Shown here: positions 8,114 to 16,798 of the stretch, one piece after another
Layout: each line of letters starts with the position of its first letter
How positions within the stretch are numbered: the first letter of the stretch is position 1
Assembly (NCBI RefSeq): GCF_005155025.1
Contig: NZ_CP039731.1
Span: forward strand, 310,001-374,000
Source of the DNA: Aquitalea aquatilis
GTDB taxonomy: Bacteria; Pseudomonadota; Gammaproteobacteria; Burkholderiales; Chromobacteriaceae
Reading direction: 5' to 3'
DNA: 64,000 bases
Position numbers and translations under genes: made by a program
Notes under the pieces: model-generated
The model's database searches: none
What the model was told of the DNA's origin: nothing
Seen by the model: only the letters and a program-made list of their open reading frames with translations

Positions 8114-9370
8114 CTAGCCGCTGCGGCTGAAACGCTCCAGCGCCGGCGTGGCCAGCATGCTGGCCAGACAGACCCGGTTGCGCCCCTGATGCTTGGCCGC
8201 ATACAAGGCCATGTCGGCCAGCTGCAGGCTGTGATTGACCGGATCCCCCGGCTGGCAGGCCACCACCCCGGCAGACACGGTCTGTTGCCAGCTGGCGGGC
8301 AACGCTTCCCAGCGTGCCTTGGCCAGCGTGTGCCGGATATCATCCAGCGCGCCGGCCAGATCAGCCTCGTCCAGCCCGGTAGCCAGAATGACAAACTCCT
8401 CGCCACCGTAACGGAACAGCTCCAGCCCTGGCGGCAGCAGGCTGGACAGCTGCTGCACCAGTTGCTGCAACACGGCATCTCCCGCCTGATGGCCAAAGCT
8501 GTCATTCACCTGCTTGAAATGATCCAGATCCAGCATAGCCAAGGCCCAGACACGGCCGCTGGCGACGCTGTCTGCTGCGTGGGCATCCAGTTGCCGGCGC
8601 AAGGCACGCTGGTTGTAGCAGCCGGTCAGGGCATCGCACTCCAGCAGCCGCTGGCGCTCGGCAATCGCCTCGGTCAGCGCCCTTTGCTGTTGTTCCAGTT
8701 GTTCGCGCTTGAGGGCAGATTGCACATGCAGTTCAACCAGGCTTTGCATCATGCTCTGATTGTCATGCCGTAGTTTGACGGTATCGAACAGCGTGCGGTG
8801 GAAGCGGCTGACAAAGCGCCACTGCGCGGCCAGATACAGCAGCAAGCCGGCCAGCACCATCAGTTCCAGCCGCTGGCCATGCGCCAGCAGACTGCACAGC
8901 GGATAGCCCCAGAACGCAACAAAAAACAGGGCGTGGATATCCCGGCACGCTGCCACCATGATGCATAACAAGGCAAAAATACCGGTCAGCCACAGCAGCA
9001 ACAGCAGGTGATAGGGATTGTCCAGCAGATGTGCGTCCATCACGCCCATGGCGGCCCCCCACAGCAGGCAATCGGCCAGTACGCAATCGCGCACTGCCGT
9101 GTAGTGCTGGAACACGCTGCCCGGGTGCAGGTCGGCACGGCGAAAACGGCGGATCACCCACCACAGCCGCCACTCCACCAAGCCAAACAGCAGCACCCAC
9201 ACCGCCAGATGCAGGGGCAAGGCATGCTGGTACATGAAGGCGACCAGAATGGACACGCTGCATATCACCGCCGGAATCGAGCGATAGGCAATGTCGATGA
9301 AGTAGCGCACCAGGTCCGCCTCTTCGCGCCATCCGGCATCGTCTTGCAGTAATGGGAGTACAGGCTTCAT
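8114..9370 (-). CDS. membrane diguanylate cyclase (no I-site)
   Basis: A 418-residue protein. The N-terminal ~200 residues hold about six membrane helices. A coiled-coil linker follows (~205-245), then a GGDEF domain with RYGGEEF, AMLDLDHFKQVND and DALTGCYN. The intact GGEEF signature predicts synthesis of cyclic di-GMP from GTP. The RxxD inhibitory site normally found five residues before GGEEF is absent (the sequence there is PPGLELFRY), so product feedback at the I-site is unlikely. It overlaps the preceding cyclase gene by 4 bases (ATGA), which implies translational coupling. The signal sensed by the membrane part is unknown. Confidence 0.92.
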   Translation of the reverse strand: MKPVLPLLQDDAGWREEADLVRYFIDIAYRSIPAVICSVSILVAFMYQHALPLHLAVWVLLFGLVEWRLWWVIRRFRRADLHPGSVFQHYTAVRDCVLADCLLWGAAMGVMDAHLLDNPYHLLLLLWLTGIFALLCIMVAACRDIHALFFVAFWGYPLCSLLAHGQRLELMVLAGLLLYLAAQWRFVSRFHRTLFDTVKLRHDNQSMMQSLVELHVQSALKREQLEQQQRALTEAIAERQRLLECDALTGCYNQRALRRQLDAHAADSVASGRVWALAMLDLDHFKQVNDSFGHQAGDAVLQQLVQQLSSLLPPGLELFRYGGEEFVILATGLDEADLAGALDDIRHTLAKARWEALPASWQQTVSAGVVACQPGDPVNHSLQLADMALYAAKHQGRNRVCLASMLATPALERFSRSG

Positions 9371-10596
9371 GCACTGCCTTTCTCGGCCAGTGCTGCCGTC
9401 GGCTCCACCTGCACGCGGTTGCGTCCCGCCCGTTTGGCGGCGTAGAGCAAATCATCGGCGCGACGGATCAACTGCGCCAGATCCAGCCCCGGCTGCCAGG
9501 CGATCAGGCCAATGGATACCGTCACCGGCCGCTGCCGGGTCAAGTCCGACCAGTCGTACTGCTGCAAGCGCAGCCGCATCTGCTCCAGCCGCGGCTGCGC
9601 CTGGGCCAGCCCGACACCGCTGAGCAGCAACATGAACTCCTCACCGCCATAGCGGCCCAGGCTGTCGCTACCGCGCAGGTCGGTCCCGAGTAGCAAACAG
9701 GTCTGGCGCAGTACCTCATCCCCCACCAGATGGCCAAAACCGTCATTGATGGCCTTGAAATGGTCCAGGTCCAGCATGGCCAGGCAAAAGGGCTGCCCCG
9801 ACACCCCGGCATGCTCGAGCAGCCGCTCGCCCTGCAACATGATGGCGCGCCGGCTGAGCACGCCGGTCAGCGGATCATGTGCCACCAGTTCCTCTACCCT
9901 GACCAGGGCTTCATCCAGCAGGCGGCCCTGCTCTTCCAGCTGCAGATTCACCGCTTCCACTTGCTGCTGCTGTGCACTCAGCTCGGTCAGCAGCTGGCTG
10001 TTTTCATCGCGTGCGACAAAGCTGTCGCGGATGATGCGGTGCAAGGGCCAGATCATGACCACCAGCGCCACGCCGTACAGCAGGCATGACAAGGCGGCCA
10101 TATACAGCACCGGCACACCGCTGAGCAGCAGTTTGAGCATGGCCCCCAGCACCAACACCAGCAGTGCCAGATAAAACAGGGTGCGCACACTGGAAAAATA
10201 GGCGGCATAGGCAGCGGCCACTGCCGCCAGCCACAGCAGAACCAGCATCATGTACAAGGGGTCGTTGTCCACCACCAGCCACCAGGGCGCACAGCTCCAC
10301 AGCAGGCTGAGCAGCAGCGACCAGCCACAAAAGCGGCGAAAGCCCCGCCGGCTCAGGGAGTGGCTCAACTGGCTTTGCCGCAGCAGTTGCACAATCTGCT
10401 GCCGATAGCACAGCTGCGCAGCGAACATGCAGCCCCACCAGATGGCCACATTGGGCCAGGGCGTATGCATGAGCATGGTCAGCGCCAGCAGGCTGGCGGC
10501 GATCATGGCAAATGGCTGGGCGTCACGGGTCAGGCTCAGGATATGGAGCCGGACGGCCGTTTCCACCTGAGGAGGAGACAATTGCAAATGGGTCAC
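9367..10596 (-). CDS. membrane diguanylate cyclase with I-site
   Basis: A 409-residue protein with the same plan as its downstream neighbour: about six N-terminal helices (to ~residue 190), a coiled-coil linker, then a GGDEF domain (HDPLTGVLSRR, MLDLDHFKAIND, GRYGGEEF). It carries RGSD exactly five residues before GGEEF, the canonical inhibitory site that binds cyclic di-GMP. The two overlapping genes probably arose by duplication and differ in feedback control. It is the first gene of the pair, starting at 10596. The terminator of the peroxiredoxin gene lies just upstream, so the pair has its own promoter. Confidence 0.93.
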   Translation of the reverse strand: MTHLQLSPPQVETAVRLHILSLTRDAQPFAMIAASLLALTMLMHTPWPNVAIWWGCMFAAQLCYRQQIVQLLRQSQLSHSLSRRGFRRFCGWSLLLSLLWSCAPWWLVVDNDPLYMMLVLLWLAAVAAAYAAYFSSVRTLFYLALLVLVLGAMLKLLLSGVPVLYMAALSCLLYGVALVVMIWPLHRIIRDSFVARDENSQLLTELSAQQQQVEAVNLQLEEQGRLLDEALVRVEELVAHDPLTGVLSRRAIMLQGERLLEHAGVSGQPFCLAMLDLDHFKAINDGFGHLVGDEVLRQTCLLLGTDLRGSDSLGRYGGEEFMLLLSGVGLAQAQPRLEQMRLRLQQYDWSDLTRQRPVTVSIGLIAWQPGLDLAQLIRRADDLLYAAKRAGRNRVQVEPTAALAEKGSA

Positions 10597-10639
10597 CTAT
10601 TTATATCTGTTTACTCAGGTATAGCAGGCCAAATGCAAA

Positions 10640-10661
10640 AACCCCGCCTGAAAGCGGGGTT
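10640..10661 (-). terminator. rho-independent terminator of ahpC
   Basis: Stem AACCCCGC / GCGGGGTT with a 6-base loop, followed on the minus strand by TTTTTGC. It lies 45 bases beyond the stop of the peroxiredoxin gene. Confidence 0.85.
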
Positions 10662-10705
10662 CGCGTGTCGACTGCTGCCGCGACAGCGGCAGGTCAAGAG
10701 GACGA

Positions 10706-11320
10706 TTACAGCTGGGCGGCGTTTTCTGCCAGGTAGGAAGCCACGCCATCGGCGCTCGGCTTCATGCCCTTCTTGCCCTTGTTCCAGCCAGCCGGGCACA
10801 CTTCGCCGTGCTCTTCGGTGAATTGCAGGGCATCCACCATGCGGATCATTTCGTCCACATTGCGGCCCAGCGGCAGGTTGTTGACCACCTGATGCTGTAC
10901 CACGCCAGCCTTGTCGATCAGGAAGGAGCCACGGAAGGCCACGCCACCGTCGGCTTCCACATCAAAGGCCTTGCACAGTTCGTGCTGGATGTCGGCAACC
11001 AGGGTGTAGCCAACCTGGCCGATACCACCCTTTTCCACCGGGGTATTGCGCCATGCGGCATGGGTGAACTGGCTGTCGATGGACACGCCGATCACTTCTA
11101 CATTGCGGGCCTTGAATTCAGCCAGACGGTGATCAAAGGCGATCAGCTCGGACGGACAAACAAAAGTGAAATCCAGCGGGTAGAAGAACACCACGGCGTA
11201 TTTGCCGGCGGTAGCTTCCTGGAAGGAGTAGTTGTCAACAATCTGACCATCGCCCAGAACGGCGGAGAAGGTTTTTTCACCAGCGAAGAACGGTGCTTGC
11301 TTACCAACGAGTACGGCCAT
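10706..11320 (-). CDS. ahpC: typical 2-Cys peroxiredoxin
   Basis: A 204-residue cytosolic thiol peroxidase. The peroxidatic cysteine is Cys55 in FTFVCPSE and the resolving cysteine is Cys175 in GEVCPAG, as in the Prx1/AhpC class. A GGIG motif (residues 98-101) and a C-terminal YL pair resemble the GG(L/V)G and YF motifs linked to overoxidation sensitivity, which is more usual in eukaryote-like Prx1 enzymes. Such enzymes reduce hydrogen peroxide and organic peroxides using thioredoxin or AhpF/AhpD. No ahpF is adjacent, so thioredoxin is the likelier reductant (a trxA lies at 35489). The ribosome site AAGGAGAT is strong. I saw no clear OxyR site. Confidence 0.93.
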   Translation of the reverse strand: MAVLVGKQAPFFAGEKTFSAVLGDGQIVDNYSFQEATAGKYAVVFFYPLDFTFVCPSELIAFDHRLAEFKARNVEVIGVSIDSQFTHAAWRNTPVEKGGIGQVGYTLVADIQHELCKAFDVEADGGVAFRGSFLIDKAGVVQHQVVNNLPLGRNVDEMIRMVDALQFTEEHGEVCPAGWNKGKKGMKPSADGVASYLAENAAQL

Positions 11321-11553
11321 GCGGATCTCCTTGAGTTTCTTGATGTGACAGCGTTTCCGGTATCGGGCGATGCGAAAACGCTGCGGAATGCGGGGGCTTT
11401 ATAAAACAGCCCGCCCATCACCGGCCAATTGTAAATCCATATCGTGTCGATAAAGTTTCGCAATAGCCGGTTCGCCCTGCTGGCGATCTTTATCAGATGC
11501 GGGCAGCAGGCCTTGGTTTCAAGCTGCCCTGCCCTTGCTCCGGTGGTGCACGG

Positions 11554-11823
11554 TCAGGATTTTTCCTGCAGGCGATGACTGGCGCTGGCGTCCAGTTCCA
11601 GGCCATATACCTCTTTGAGCTGGCGGATGCGCGCCAGCGATTCTTCGCCAAAGGCCACCTTGCCATCAAAGGCATGCAACACAATGCCTTCCAGCAGATC
11701 ACCCAGGGTAATGTCGTGATACTCCGCCATGGCCTTGAGTACCTTGAGCAGGCGCTTTTCGATTTTCACCCCGGTCTGGGTCCGTTCCACCACGATGCTT
11801 TTGTTTTCGGCTTGCTGTGTCAT
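11554..11823 (-). CDS. small ribbon-helix-helix-like protein
   Basis: An 89-residue protein. Residues ~12-50 fit a ribbon-helix-helix fold: a short strand (ERTQTGVKIE), helix A (KRLLKVLKAMAEYHD) and helix B after a T-L-G-D turn (LGDLLEGIVLHAFDG). Such proteins usually bind DNA as dimers. The rest is a short helix and a polar tail. I do not recognise a named family. A perfect 14-bp palindrome sits 27 bases upstream of the start, which suggests autoregulation. No toxin-like partner is adjacent, which argues against a simple toxin-antitoxin pair. The ribosome site is AAGGAG. Confidence 0.7.
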   Translation of the reverse strand: MTQQAENKSIVVERTQTGVKIEKRLLKVLKAMAEYHDITLGDLLEGIVLHAFDGKVAFGEESLARIRQLKEVYGLELDASASHRLQEKS

Positions 11824-11849
11824 TTTGCTCTCCTTGAATTATTTATTAT

Positions 11850-11863
11850 TGTACATATGTACA
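11850..11863. promoter_or_regulatory. TGTACATATGTACA palindrome, candidate operator
   Basis: A perfect 14-bp palindrome in the AT-rich promoter region of the small ribbon-helix-helix-like gene on the minus strand. Its position between the gene's start and the aspS terminator fits an autoregulatory operator. The link to this protein is inference. Confidence 0.5.
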
Positions 11864-11884
11864 CAGATAAAATACAAAACAAAA

Positions 11885-11910
11885 AAAACGGACACCGCAG
11901 TGTCCGTTTT
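11885..11910. terminator. bidirectional-looking terminator after aspS
   Basis: Stem AAAACGGACAC / GTGTCCGTTTT with loop CGCA. On the minus strand it is followed by a long T-rich run, so it ends the fmdB-DUF502-aspS transcript. Confidence 0.9.
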
Positions 11911-11937
11911 ATACGTGCATGGCGAAAGCCGTCAGGC

Positions 11938-13740
11938 TCAGGCGGCCGGTTCGGCCTTCTGGCGCAGGCGCAGGTTCAGTTCGCGCAGCTGCTTGTCGTC
12001 CACCGCGTTCGGCGCGTTGGTCAGCAGACACTGGGCGCGCTGGGTCTTGGGGAAGGCAATCACGTCGCGGATGGACTCGGCACCGGCCATCAGGGTAACC
12101 AGACGGTCCAGGCCGAAGGCCAGACCACCGTGCGGCGGCGCGCCGAACTTCAGGTTGTCCAGCAGGAAGCCAAACTTGTTCTGCTGTTCTTCCGGGGTGA
12201 TCTTCAGCGCAGCGAAGACCTTTTCCTGTATGTCGGCACGGTGGATACGCACCGAACCACCACCGATTTCCCAGCCATTCAGCACCATATCGTAGGCACG
12301 GGCCAGGCAAGCTGCCGGGTCGGTGTCCATCAGGTCTTCATGACCCGGTTTCGGGCTGGTGAACGGATGGTGGCAGGCCGTCCAGCGGTCGGCTTCTTCG
12401 TCGTGTTCGAACATCGGGAAGTCCACCACCCACAGCGGACGCCATTCGCGCACGAAGTAGCCATCCTTCTCGCCACGTTCGTGGCCGATCTTGATGCGCA
12501 GCGCGCCAATGGCTTCGTTCACCACCTTGGCCTTGTCAGCACCGAAGAAGATGATGTCGCCGTTGTCGGCACCGGTGCGCGCCATGATTTCTTCCAGCGC
12601 GGCCACGGACAGGAACTTGACGATGGGCGACTGCAGGCCGCTGGTTTCGTCGTTGGTGATCTTGCTCTTGTCGTTGACCTTGATATAGGCCAGACCCTTG
12701 GCACCGTAGATGCCAACAAACTGGGTGTACTCGTCGATTTCCTTACGGGAAATGGCAGCACCACCCGGTACGCGCAGGGCAACCACGCGGCCACCCGCCA
12801 TGTCCGCTGCGCCACGGAAGACCTTGAATTCCTCGGTCTTCATCAGGTCGGTCAGTTCGGTGAACTTGAGCGATACGCGCAGGTCCGGCTTGTCCGAGCC
12901 ATACAGGAACATGGCGTCGTTGTAGGTCATGCGCGGGAACTTGCCCAGCTCGACATTCATCACGTCGCGGAAGATTTCCTGCGCCATGTTTTCGGTAATG
13001 TCCATGATCTCGTCTTCGTTCAGGAACGAAGTTTCGATATCGATCTGGGTGAATTCAGGCTGACGGTCGGCACGCAGGTCTTCGTCGCGGAAGCACTTGG
13101 TGATCTGGTAGTAGCGGTCGAAGCCAGCCACCATCAACAGCTGCTTGAACAGCTGCGGCGATTGCGGCAGGGCAAAGAATTCGCCCGGATGCACGCGGGA
13201 CGGCACCAGGTAGTCACGCGCACCTTCCGGGGTGGAGCGGGTCAGCATCGGGGTTTCGATGTCGATGAAGCCCTGCTTGTCCAGGTGATTACGCACGCCC
13301 ATGGCCACGCGGTAGCGCAGGCGCAGGTTTTTCTGCATCGGTGCACGACGCAGGTCGATCACGCGGTTCAGCAGACGGACGTTTTCCGAGATGTTCTCGT
13401 CGTCGATCTGGAAGGGCGGGGTGGCAGCGCTGTTGAGGATTTCGATTTCCTTGGCCAGGATTTCGATTTCGCCGGAAATCATCTTGCTGTTGGCGGTGCC
13501 GGCCGGGCGCTCGCGCACGATACCGGTAATGGCCAGCACAAATTCGTTGCGGCTGCTGTCGGCCAGCTTGAAGGCTTCCGGGGTGTCCGGATCAATCACC
13601 ACCTGCACCAGACCTTCGCGGTCGCGCAAGTCGATGAAGATCACGCCACCGTGGTCGCGTCGGCGGTGAGCCCAGCCTTTTACGGTGACGGTCTGGCCGA
13701 GGTATTTCTTGTCAATAAGTCCGCAGTAATCGGTACGCAT
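11938..13740 (-). CDS. aspS: aspartyl-tRNA synthetase
   Basis: A 600-residue class II synthetase that charges tRNA with aspartate. Residues ~1-110 form the OB-fold anticodon-binding domain ([20 protein letters not shown]). Motif 2 is [19 protein letters not shown], motif 3 is [12 protein letters not shown], and a bacterial-type GAD insertion lies between motifs 2 and 3. Length matches bacterial AspRS (~590-600). Whether it also charges tRNA-Asn (non-discriminating) cannot be judged here. The ribosome site AAGGG precedes the ATG. It is the last gene after fmdB and DUF502 on this strand, an order I recall from other Betaproteobacteria. Confidence 0.97.
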   Translation of the reverse strand: MRTDYCGLIDKKYLGQTVTVKGWAHRRRDHGGVIFIDLRDREGLVQVVIDPDTPEAFKLADSSRNEFVLAITGIVRERPAGTANSKMISGEIEILAKEIEILNSAATPPFQIDDENISENVRLLNRVIDLRRAPMQKNLRLRYRVAMGVRNHLDKQGFIDIETPMLTRSTPEGARDYLVPSRVHPGEFFALPQSPQLFKQLLMVAGFDRYYQITKCFRDEDLRADRQPEFTQIDIETSFLNEDEIMDITENMAQEIFRDVMNVELGKFPRMTYNDAMFLYGSDKPDLRVSLKFTELTDLMKTEEFKVFRGAADMAGGRVVALRVPGGAAISRKEIDEYTQFVGIYGAKGLAYIKVNDKSKITNDETSGLQSPIVKFLSVAALEEIMARTGADNGDIIFFGADKAKVVNEAIGALRIKIGHERGEKDGYFVREWRPLWVVDFPMFEHDEEADRWTACHHPFTSPKPGHEDLMDTDPAACLARAYDMVLNGWEIGGGSVRIHRADIQEKVFAALKITPEEQQNKFGFLLDNLKFGAPPHGGLAFGLDRLVTLMAGAESIRDVIAFPKTQRAQCLLTNAPNAVDDKQLRELNLRLRQKAEPAA

Positions 13741-13819
13741 CGGATAACCCTTGTCTTGAATTCGGTATTGGTAAGTCGAATGTAGTTCAGTGCACTGCAG
13801 GGCCAGGCAGCATGGCGGC

Positions 13820-14485
13820 CTAGCCCTGGCGATTGAGTTCGTCGTTCAGGCGGGAGCGTTGCTCCTGCGGCGGCGGATTGGGTACCACCACCCCCATGGA
13901 GATCACGTATTTCAGCGCGTCATCCACGCTCATGGTCAATTCGCGCGTGTCGCGCTTGGGCACCATGATGAAATAGCCGGAAGTCGGGTTAGGCGTAGTC
14001 GGCACATAGACGCTGACGTGTTCTTCCTCGCCCATTTCAGCCAGCACCTGCGGTGCCGGCGAACCGGTCTGGAAAGCAACCGTCCAGGCATCCTGATGCG
14101 GCCAGCGCACCAGCAGTGCTTTCTTGAAAGCCTGACCGGAGTCCGACAGCAGCGTATCGCTGACCTGCTTGACGCTGTTGTAGATGGACTTGACGAAAGG
14201 CGTGCGCGACAGCAGCCCGTGCCAGAAATCCACCAGACGCTGCCCCAGTACATTGGCCGCAAACATGCCGGTGCCCAGCAGCATCAGGAAGGCAAACACC
14301 ACGCCCAGGCCAGGTATGCGGAAGCCGAACAGCTGCTCCGGCCGCCACTCGTGCGGCAGCAGGTTCAGCGTCTGGTCCAGCGAACCGATGATCAGGTTCA
14401 GCACCCACAGGGTGATGCCCAGCGGCAGCCAGATCAGCAGGCCGGCCACCAGGTAGCCCCGTACGGTCATTTTGATTTGTGTCAT
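13820..14485 (-). CDS. DUF502 family membrane protein
   Basis: A 221-residue inner-membrane protein with two helices near residues 10-35 and 60-85. A soluble domain contains [15 protein letters not shown] and [30 protein letters not shown], which I recognise as DUF502. Function is unknown. The start lies 7 bases after the fmdB stop and has no strong ribosome site, so coupling to fmdB translation is likely. A second ATG five codons in is a possible alternative start. It sits in the fmdB-DUF502-aspS run, apparently co-transcribed. Confidence 0.85.
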   Translation of the reverse strand: MTQIKMTVRGYLVAGLLIWLPLGITLWVLNLIIGSLDQTLNLLPHEWRPEQLFGFRIPGLGVVFAFLMLLGTGMFAANVLGQRLVDFWHGLLSRTPFVKSIYNSVKQVSDTLLSDSGQAFKKALLVRWPHQDAWTVAFQTGSPAPQVLAEMGEEEHVSVYVPTTPNPTSGYFIMVPKRDTRELTMSVDDALKYVISMGVVVPNPPPQEQRSRLNDELNRQG

Positions 14486-14491
14486 GGGGTG

Positions 14492-14755
14492 TTAAGCGCA
14501 CCCGCCGCCGCAAGAACCATTGCCGCAGCTGTGACCGCCACCGCCACCACCGGAGCTGCCGGAAGAAGAGCTGCCATTCTTGAAGTCGGTGGCATACCAG
14601 CCGGAACCCTTCAGCTGGAAGCCCGCCGCGGACAATTGCTTGTGATAGTCGGCACTGCCACAGGCCGGGCACTGGGCGATCGGCTCATCGCTCATTTTCT
14701 GCAGATGTTCCTTGGCTGCGCCACAGGCAGTACAGCGGTATTCGTAGATCGGCAT
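14492..14755 (-). CDS. FmdB-family zinc-ribbon protein
   Basis: An 87-residue protein. The N-terminal zinc ribbon (MPIYEYRCTACG ... CPACG, two CxxC pairs within residues 8-35) defines the FmdB/CxxC_CxxC_SSSS family. It is followed by a Ser/Gly-rich linker and a C-terminal HSCGNGSCGGGCA tail with further cysteines. FmdB was named as a putative regulator of amide/formamide genes, but its role is unproven. It is the first gene of the fmdB-DUF502-aspS unit, with a GGAG ribosome site. Two 20-bp direct repeats lie 42-84 bases upstream. Confidence 0.9.
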   Translation of the reverse strand: MPIYEYRCTACGAAKEHLQKMSDEPIAQCPACGSADYHKQLSAAGFQLKGSGWYATDFKNGSSSSGSSGGGGGGHSCGNGSCGGGCA

Positions 14756-14796
14756 ATTTCACTCCAACCATCATGTAAATGGCATAAATGGCGTAT

Positions 14797-14839
14797 TTTT
14801 GCTACAGTGCACAATACGCTTTTACTGCAGTGCACAATA
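14797..14839. promoter_or_regulatory. paired 20-bp direct repeats in fmdB/fabI intergenic region
   Basis: Two copies, 14797-14816 and 14820-14839, offset by exactly 23 bp (about two helical turns) and identical at 18 of 20 positions. On the minus strand each reads TATTGTGCACTG followed by (C/T)AG(T/C)AAAA. The shared core contains TGCA-N-TGCA or its near match. They lie between fmdB (minus) and fabI (plus) and are probably binding sites for a dimeric regulator. Confidence 0.5.
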
Positions 14840-15025
14840 AATGCGTCGCTCTGACCTATGATGCAAAGTGCGGCCAGAGAAGGCAAACACAAGTAGCTTA
14901 CCCGCAAACCTTCGATTATATCCGACTGTCGCCGCAATACAAAAATGCTGTTTTCACGCACTCGCAACATCGCGCTGCCAGGATGACATCGACCTACTCT
15001 AAAAATGGTTTTACCAGAGGATTAT

Positions 15026-15802
15026 ATGGATAGCATCCGCAATATCATCAATGGCAAAAAAGGCCTGATTGTTGGCATCGCCAACGAAAACAGCATCGCC
15101 TACGGCTGCGCCAGCGTACTGCGCGAACTGGGGGCCGAAGTCGCCGTCACCTACCTGAACGCCAAGGCGGAAAAATACGTGCGCCCGCTGGCCGACAAGC
15201 TGGAAGCCCCGCTGGTCATGCCGCTGGACGTGGAACAGCCGGGCCAGATGCAACAGGTGTTCAGCGCCATCGAACAGCAATGGGGCAAGCTGGACTTCGT
15301 CATTCACTCCATCGCCTTCTGCCCGATGGACGATCTGCATGGCCGTGTCGTTGATTGCTCGCGCGACGGTTTCCAGCAAGCCATGCATGTTTCCTGCTAC
15401 TCCTTCGTGGAAATGGCCCGCCATGCCGAACCGCTGATGAAAGATGGCGGCTCGCTGATCACCATGAGCTACTACGGTGCCGACAAAGTGGTGGGAAACT
15501 ACAACATGATGGGCCCGGTGAAGGCCGCGCTGGAGAGCGTGTCGCGCTATATGGCCAGCGAACTCGGCCCCAAGGGCATCCGCGTGCATGCGGTTTCCCC
15601 CGGTCCGCTCAAGACCCGCGCCGCCTCCGGCATTGCCCACTTCGACCAACTGATCGACGACGCCATCGCCCGTGCGCCGCAAAACAAGCTGGTGGATATC
15701 GAAGACGTGGGCATGACCTGCGCCTTCCTCATTTCCAATGCAGCGCGCAGCCTCACCGGCCAGACCATCTATGTCGATGGCGGCCATCACATCATGGCCT
15801 GA
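15026..15802 (+). CDS. fabI: enoyl-ACP reductase (NADH), FabI type
   Basis: A 258-residue short-chain dehydrogenase-like enzyme that reduces trans-2-enoyl-ACP in fatty acid elongation. The nucleotide-binding start is GIANENSIAYG. The catalytic Tyr and Lys are in NYNMMGPVKAALES with the FabI-type Y-x6-K spacing. The usual S-Y-Y-G-A stretch precedes it. I chose the ATG at 15026, which has AGAGG upstream. It is followed by pta and ackA on the same strand. The same three activities sit together in some other Betaproteobacteria, where a FabI-like gene accompanies acyl-phosphate genes, so this may be a second, specialised FabI copy. That cannot be told from this window. Confidence 0.93.
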   Translation: MDSIRNIINGKKGLIVGIANENSIAYGCASVLRELGAEVAVTYLNAKAEKYVRPLADKLEAPLVMPLDVEQPGQMQQVFSAIEQQWGKLDFVIHSIAFCPMDDLHGRVVDCSRDGFQQAMHVSCYSFVEMARHAEPLMKDGGSLITMSYYGADKVVGNYNMMGPVKAALESVSRYMASELGPKGIRVHAVSPGPLKTRAASGIAHFDQLIDDAIARAPQNKLVDIEDVGMTCAFLISNAARSLTGQTIYVDGGHHIMA

Positions 15803-15868
15803 TGCCACGGCGGCCAGCGCCCGCGCTGGCCAGCCTCCCCTATCCTGCTCGCGCCCCGGAGACCATCC

Positions 15869-16798
15869 ATGACCCGCGATGACAAAGCATTTGACGACAT
15901 CCTGCAACAAGCGACCGACCAGGGTCCGCTGCCCATGGCCGTGGCCCATCCCTGCAGCCGCGAAGCCTTGCTGGGTGCAGTAGAGGCGGCCGAACACGGC
16001 ATTGCCACGCCCATTCTGATCGGGCCGCGCAGCCGCCTGAACAAGCTGGCCGAAGAACTGGATGTCGACCTCTCCCGCTATGAAGTAATCGATACCGCGC
16101 ACAGCCATGCCTCAGCCGAACAGGCAGTCAAGCTGGTGCGTGATGGCTATGCCGACATCCTGATGAAGGGCAGCCTGCATACCGATGAATTCATGACGGA
16201 AGTGCTGGCCCGCGACACCGGCATCCGCACCGACCGCCGCATCAGCCATGTTTTCATCATGAAAGTGGAAAGCTACCCGCGTTATCTGTTCATTACCGAC
16301 GCCGCCATCAGTATCGAGCCCGACCTGATGACCAAGCGCGACATCTGCCAGAACGCCATCGACCTCACCCACGCGCTGGGCATCGCCTGCCCCAAGGTCG
16401 CCATTCTGGCGGCGGTGGAAACCATCAACCCCGCCATGCGTGCCACGCTGGACGCCGCCGCGCTGTGCAAGATGGCCGACCGTGGCCAGATCAAGGGCGC
16501 ACTGCTGGATGGCCCGCTGGCCTTCGACAATGCCATCTCGCACGAAGCCGCCGACACCAAGGGCATCGTGTCGCAAGTGGCTGGCGACCCGGACATCCTG
16601 CTGGTGCCTGATCTGGAGTCCGGCAATATGCTGGCCAAGCAGCTAACCTATCTGGCAGCCGCCTCCTCCGCCGGCATCGTGATGGGCGCACGGGTGCCGA
16701 TTGTGCTGACCAGCCGCGCCGAAGACGCCACCGGTCGCCTGGCTTCGGCCGCCGTGGCCAATGTGCTGGCCCATCGCCGCCGTGGAGTCAGCCAGTGA
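15869..16798 (+). CDS. pta: phosphate acetyl/butyryltransferase
   Basis: A 309-residue enzyme of the short phosphotransacylase family, with only the catalytic PTA/PTB domain and none of the long N-terminal domain of E. coli Pta (~714 residues). Recognisable stretches are ADILMKGSLHTDEFM, LFITDAAISIEPDL and GPLAFDNAIS. It should interconvert acetyl-CoA (or a longer acyl-CoA) and acyl-phosphate. Its stop overlaps the acetate kinase GTG start by 4 bases, so the two enzymes are coupled and form an acyl-CoA to acid plus ATP route. The preceding fabI is 66 bases away. Confidence 0.9.
   Translation: MTRDDKAFDDILQQATDQGPLPMAVAHPCSREALLGAVEAAEHGIATPILIGPRSRLNKLAEELDVDLSRYEVIDTAHSHASAEQAVKLVRDGYADILMKGSLHTDEFMTEVLARDTGIRTDRRISHVFIMKVESYPRYLFITDAAISIEPDLMTKRDICQNAIDLTHALGIACPKVAILAAVETINPAMRATLDAAALCKMADRGQIKGALLDGPLAFDNAISHEAADTKGIVSQVAGDPDILLVPDLESGNMLAKQLTYLAAASSAGIVMGARVPIVLTSRAEDATGRLASAAVANVLAHRRRGVSQ

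Noticed and set aside
11497-13785. A 762-codon open frame antisense to aspS
   Set aside because: It runs opposite a clear aspartyl-tRNA synthetase, has no recognisable domain and reflects high GC codon bias in the sense gene.
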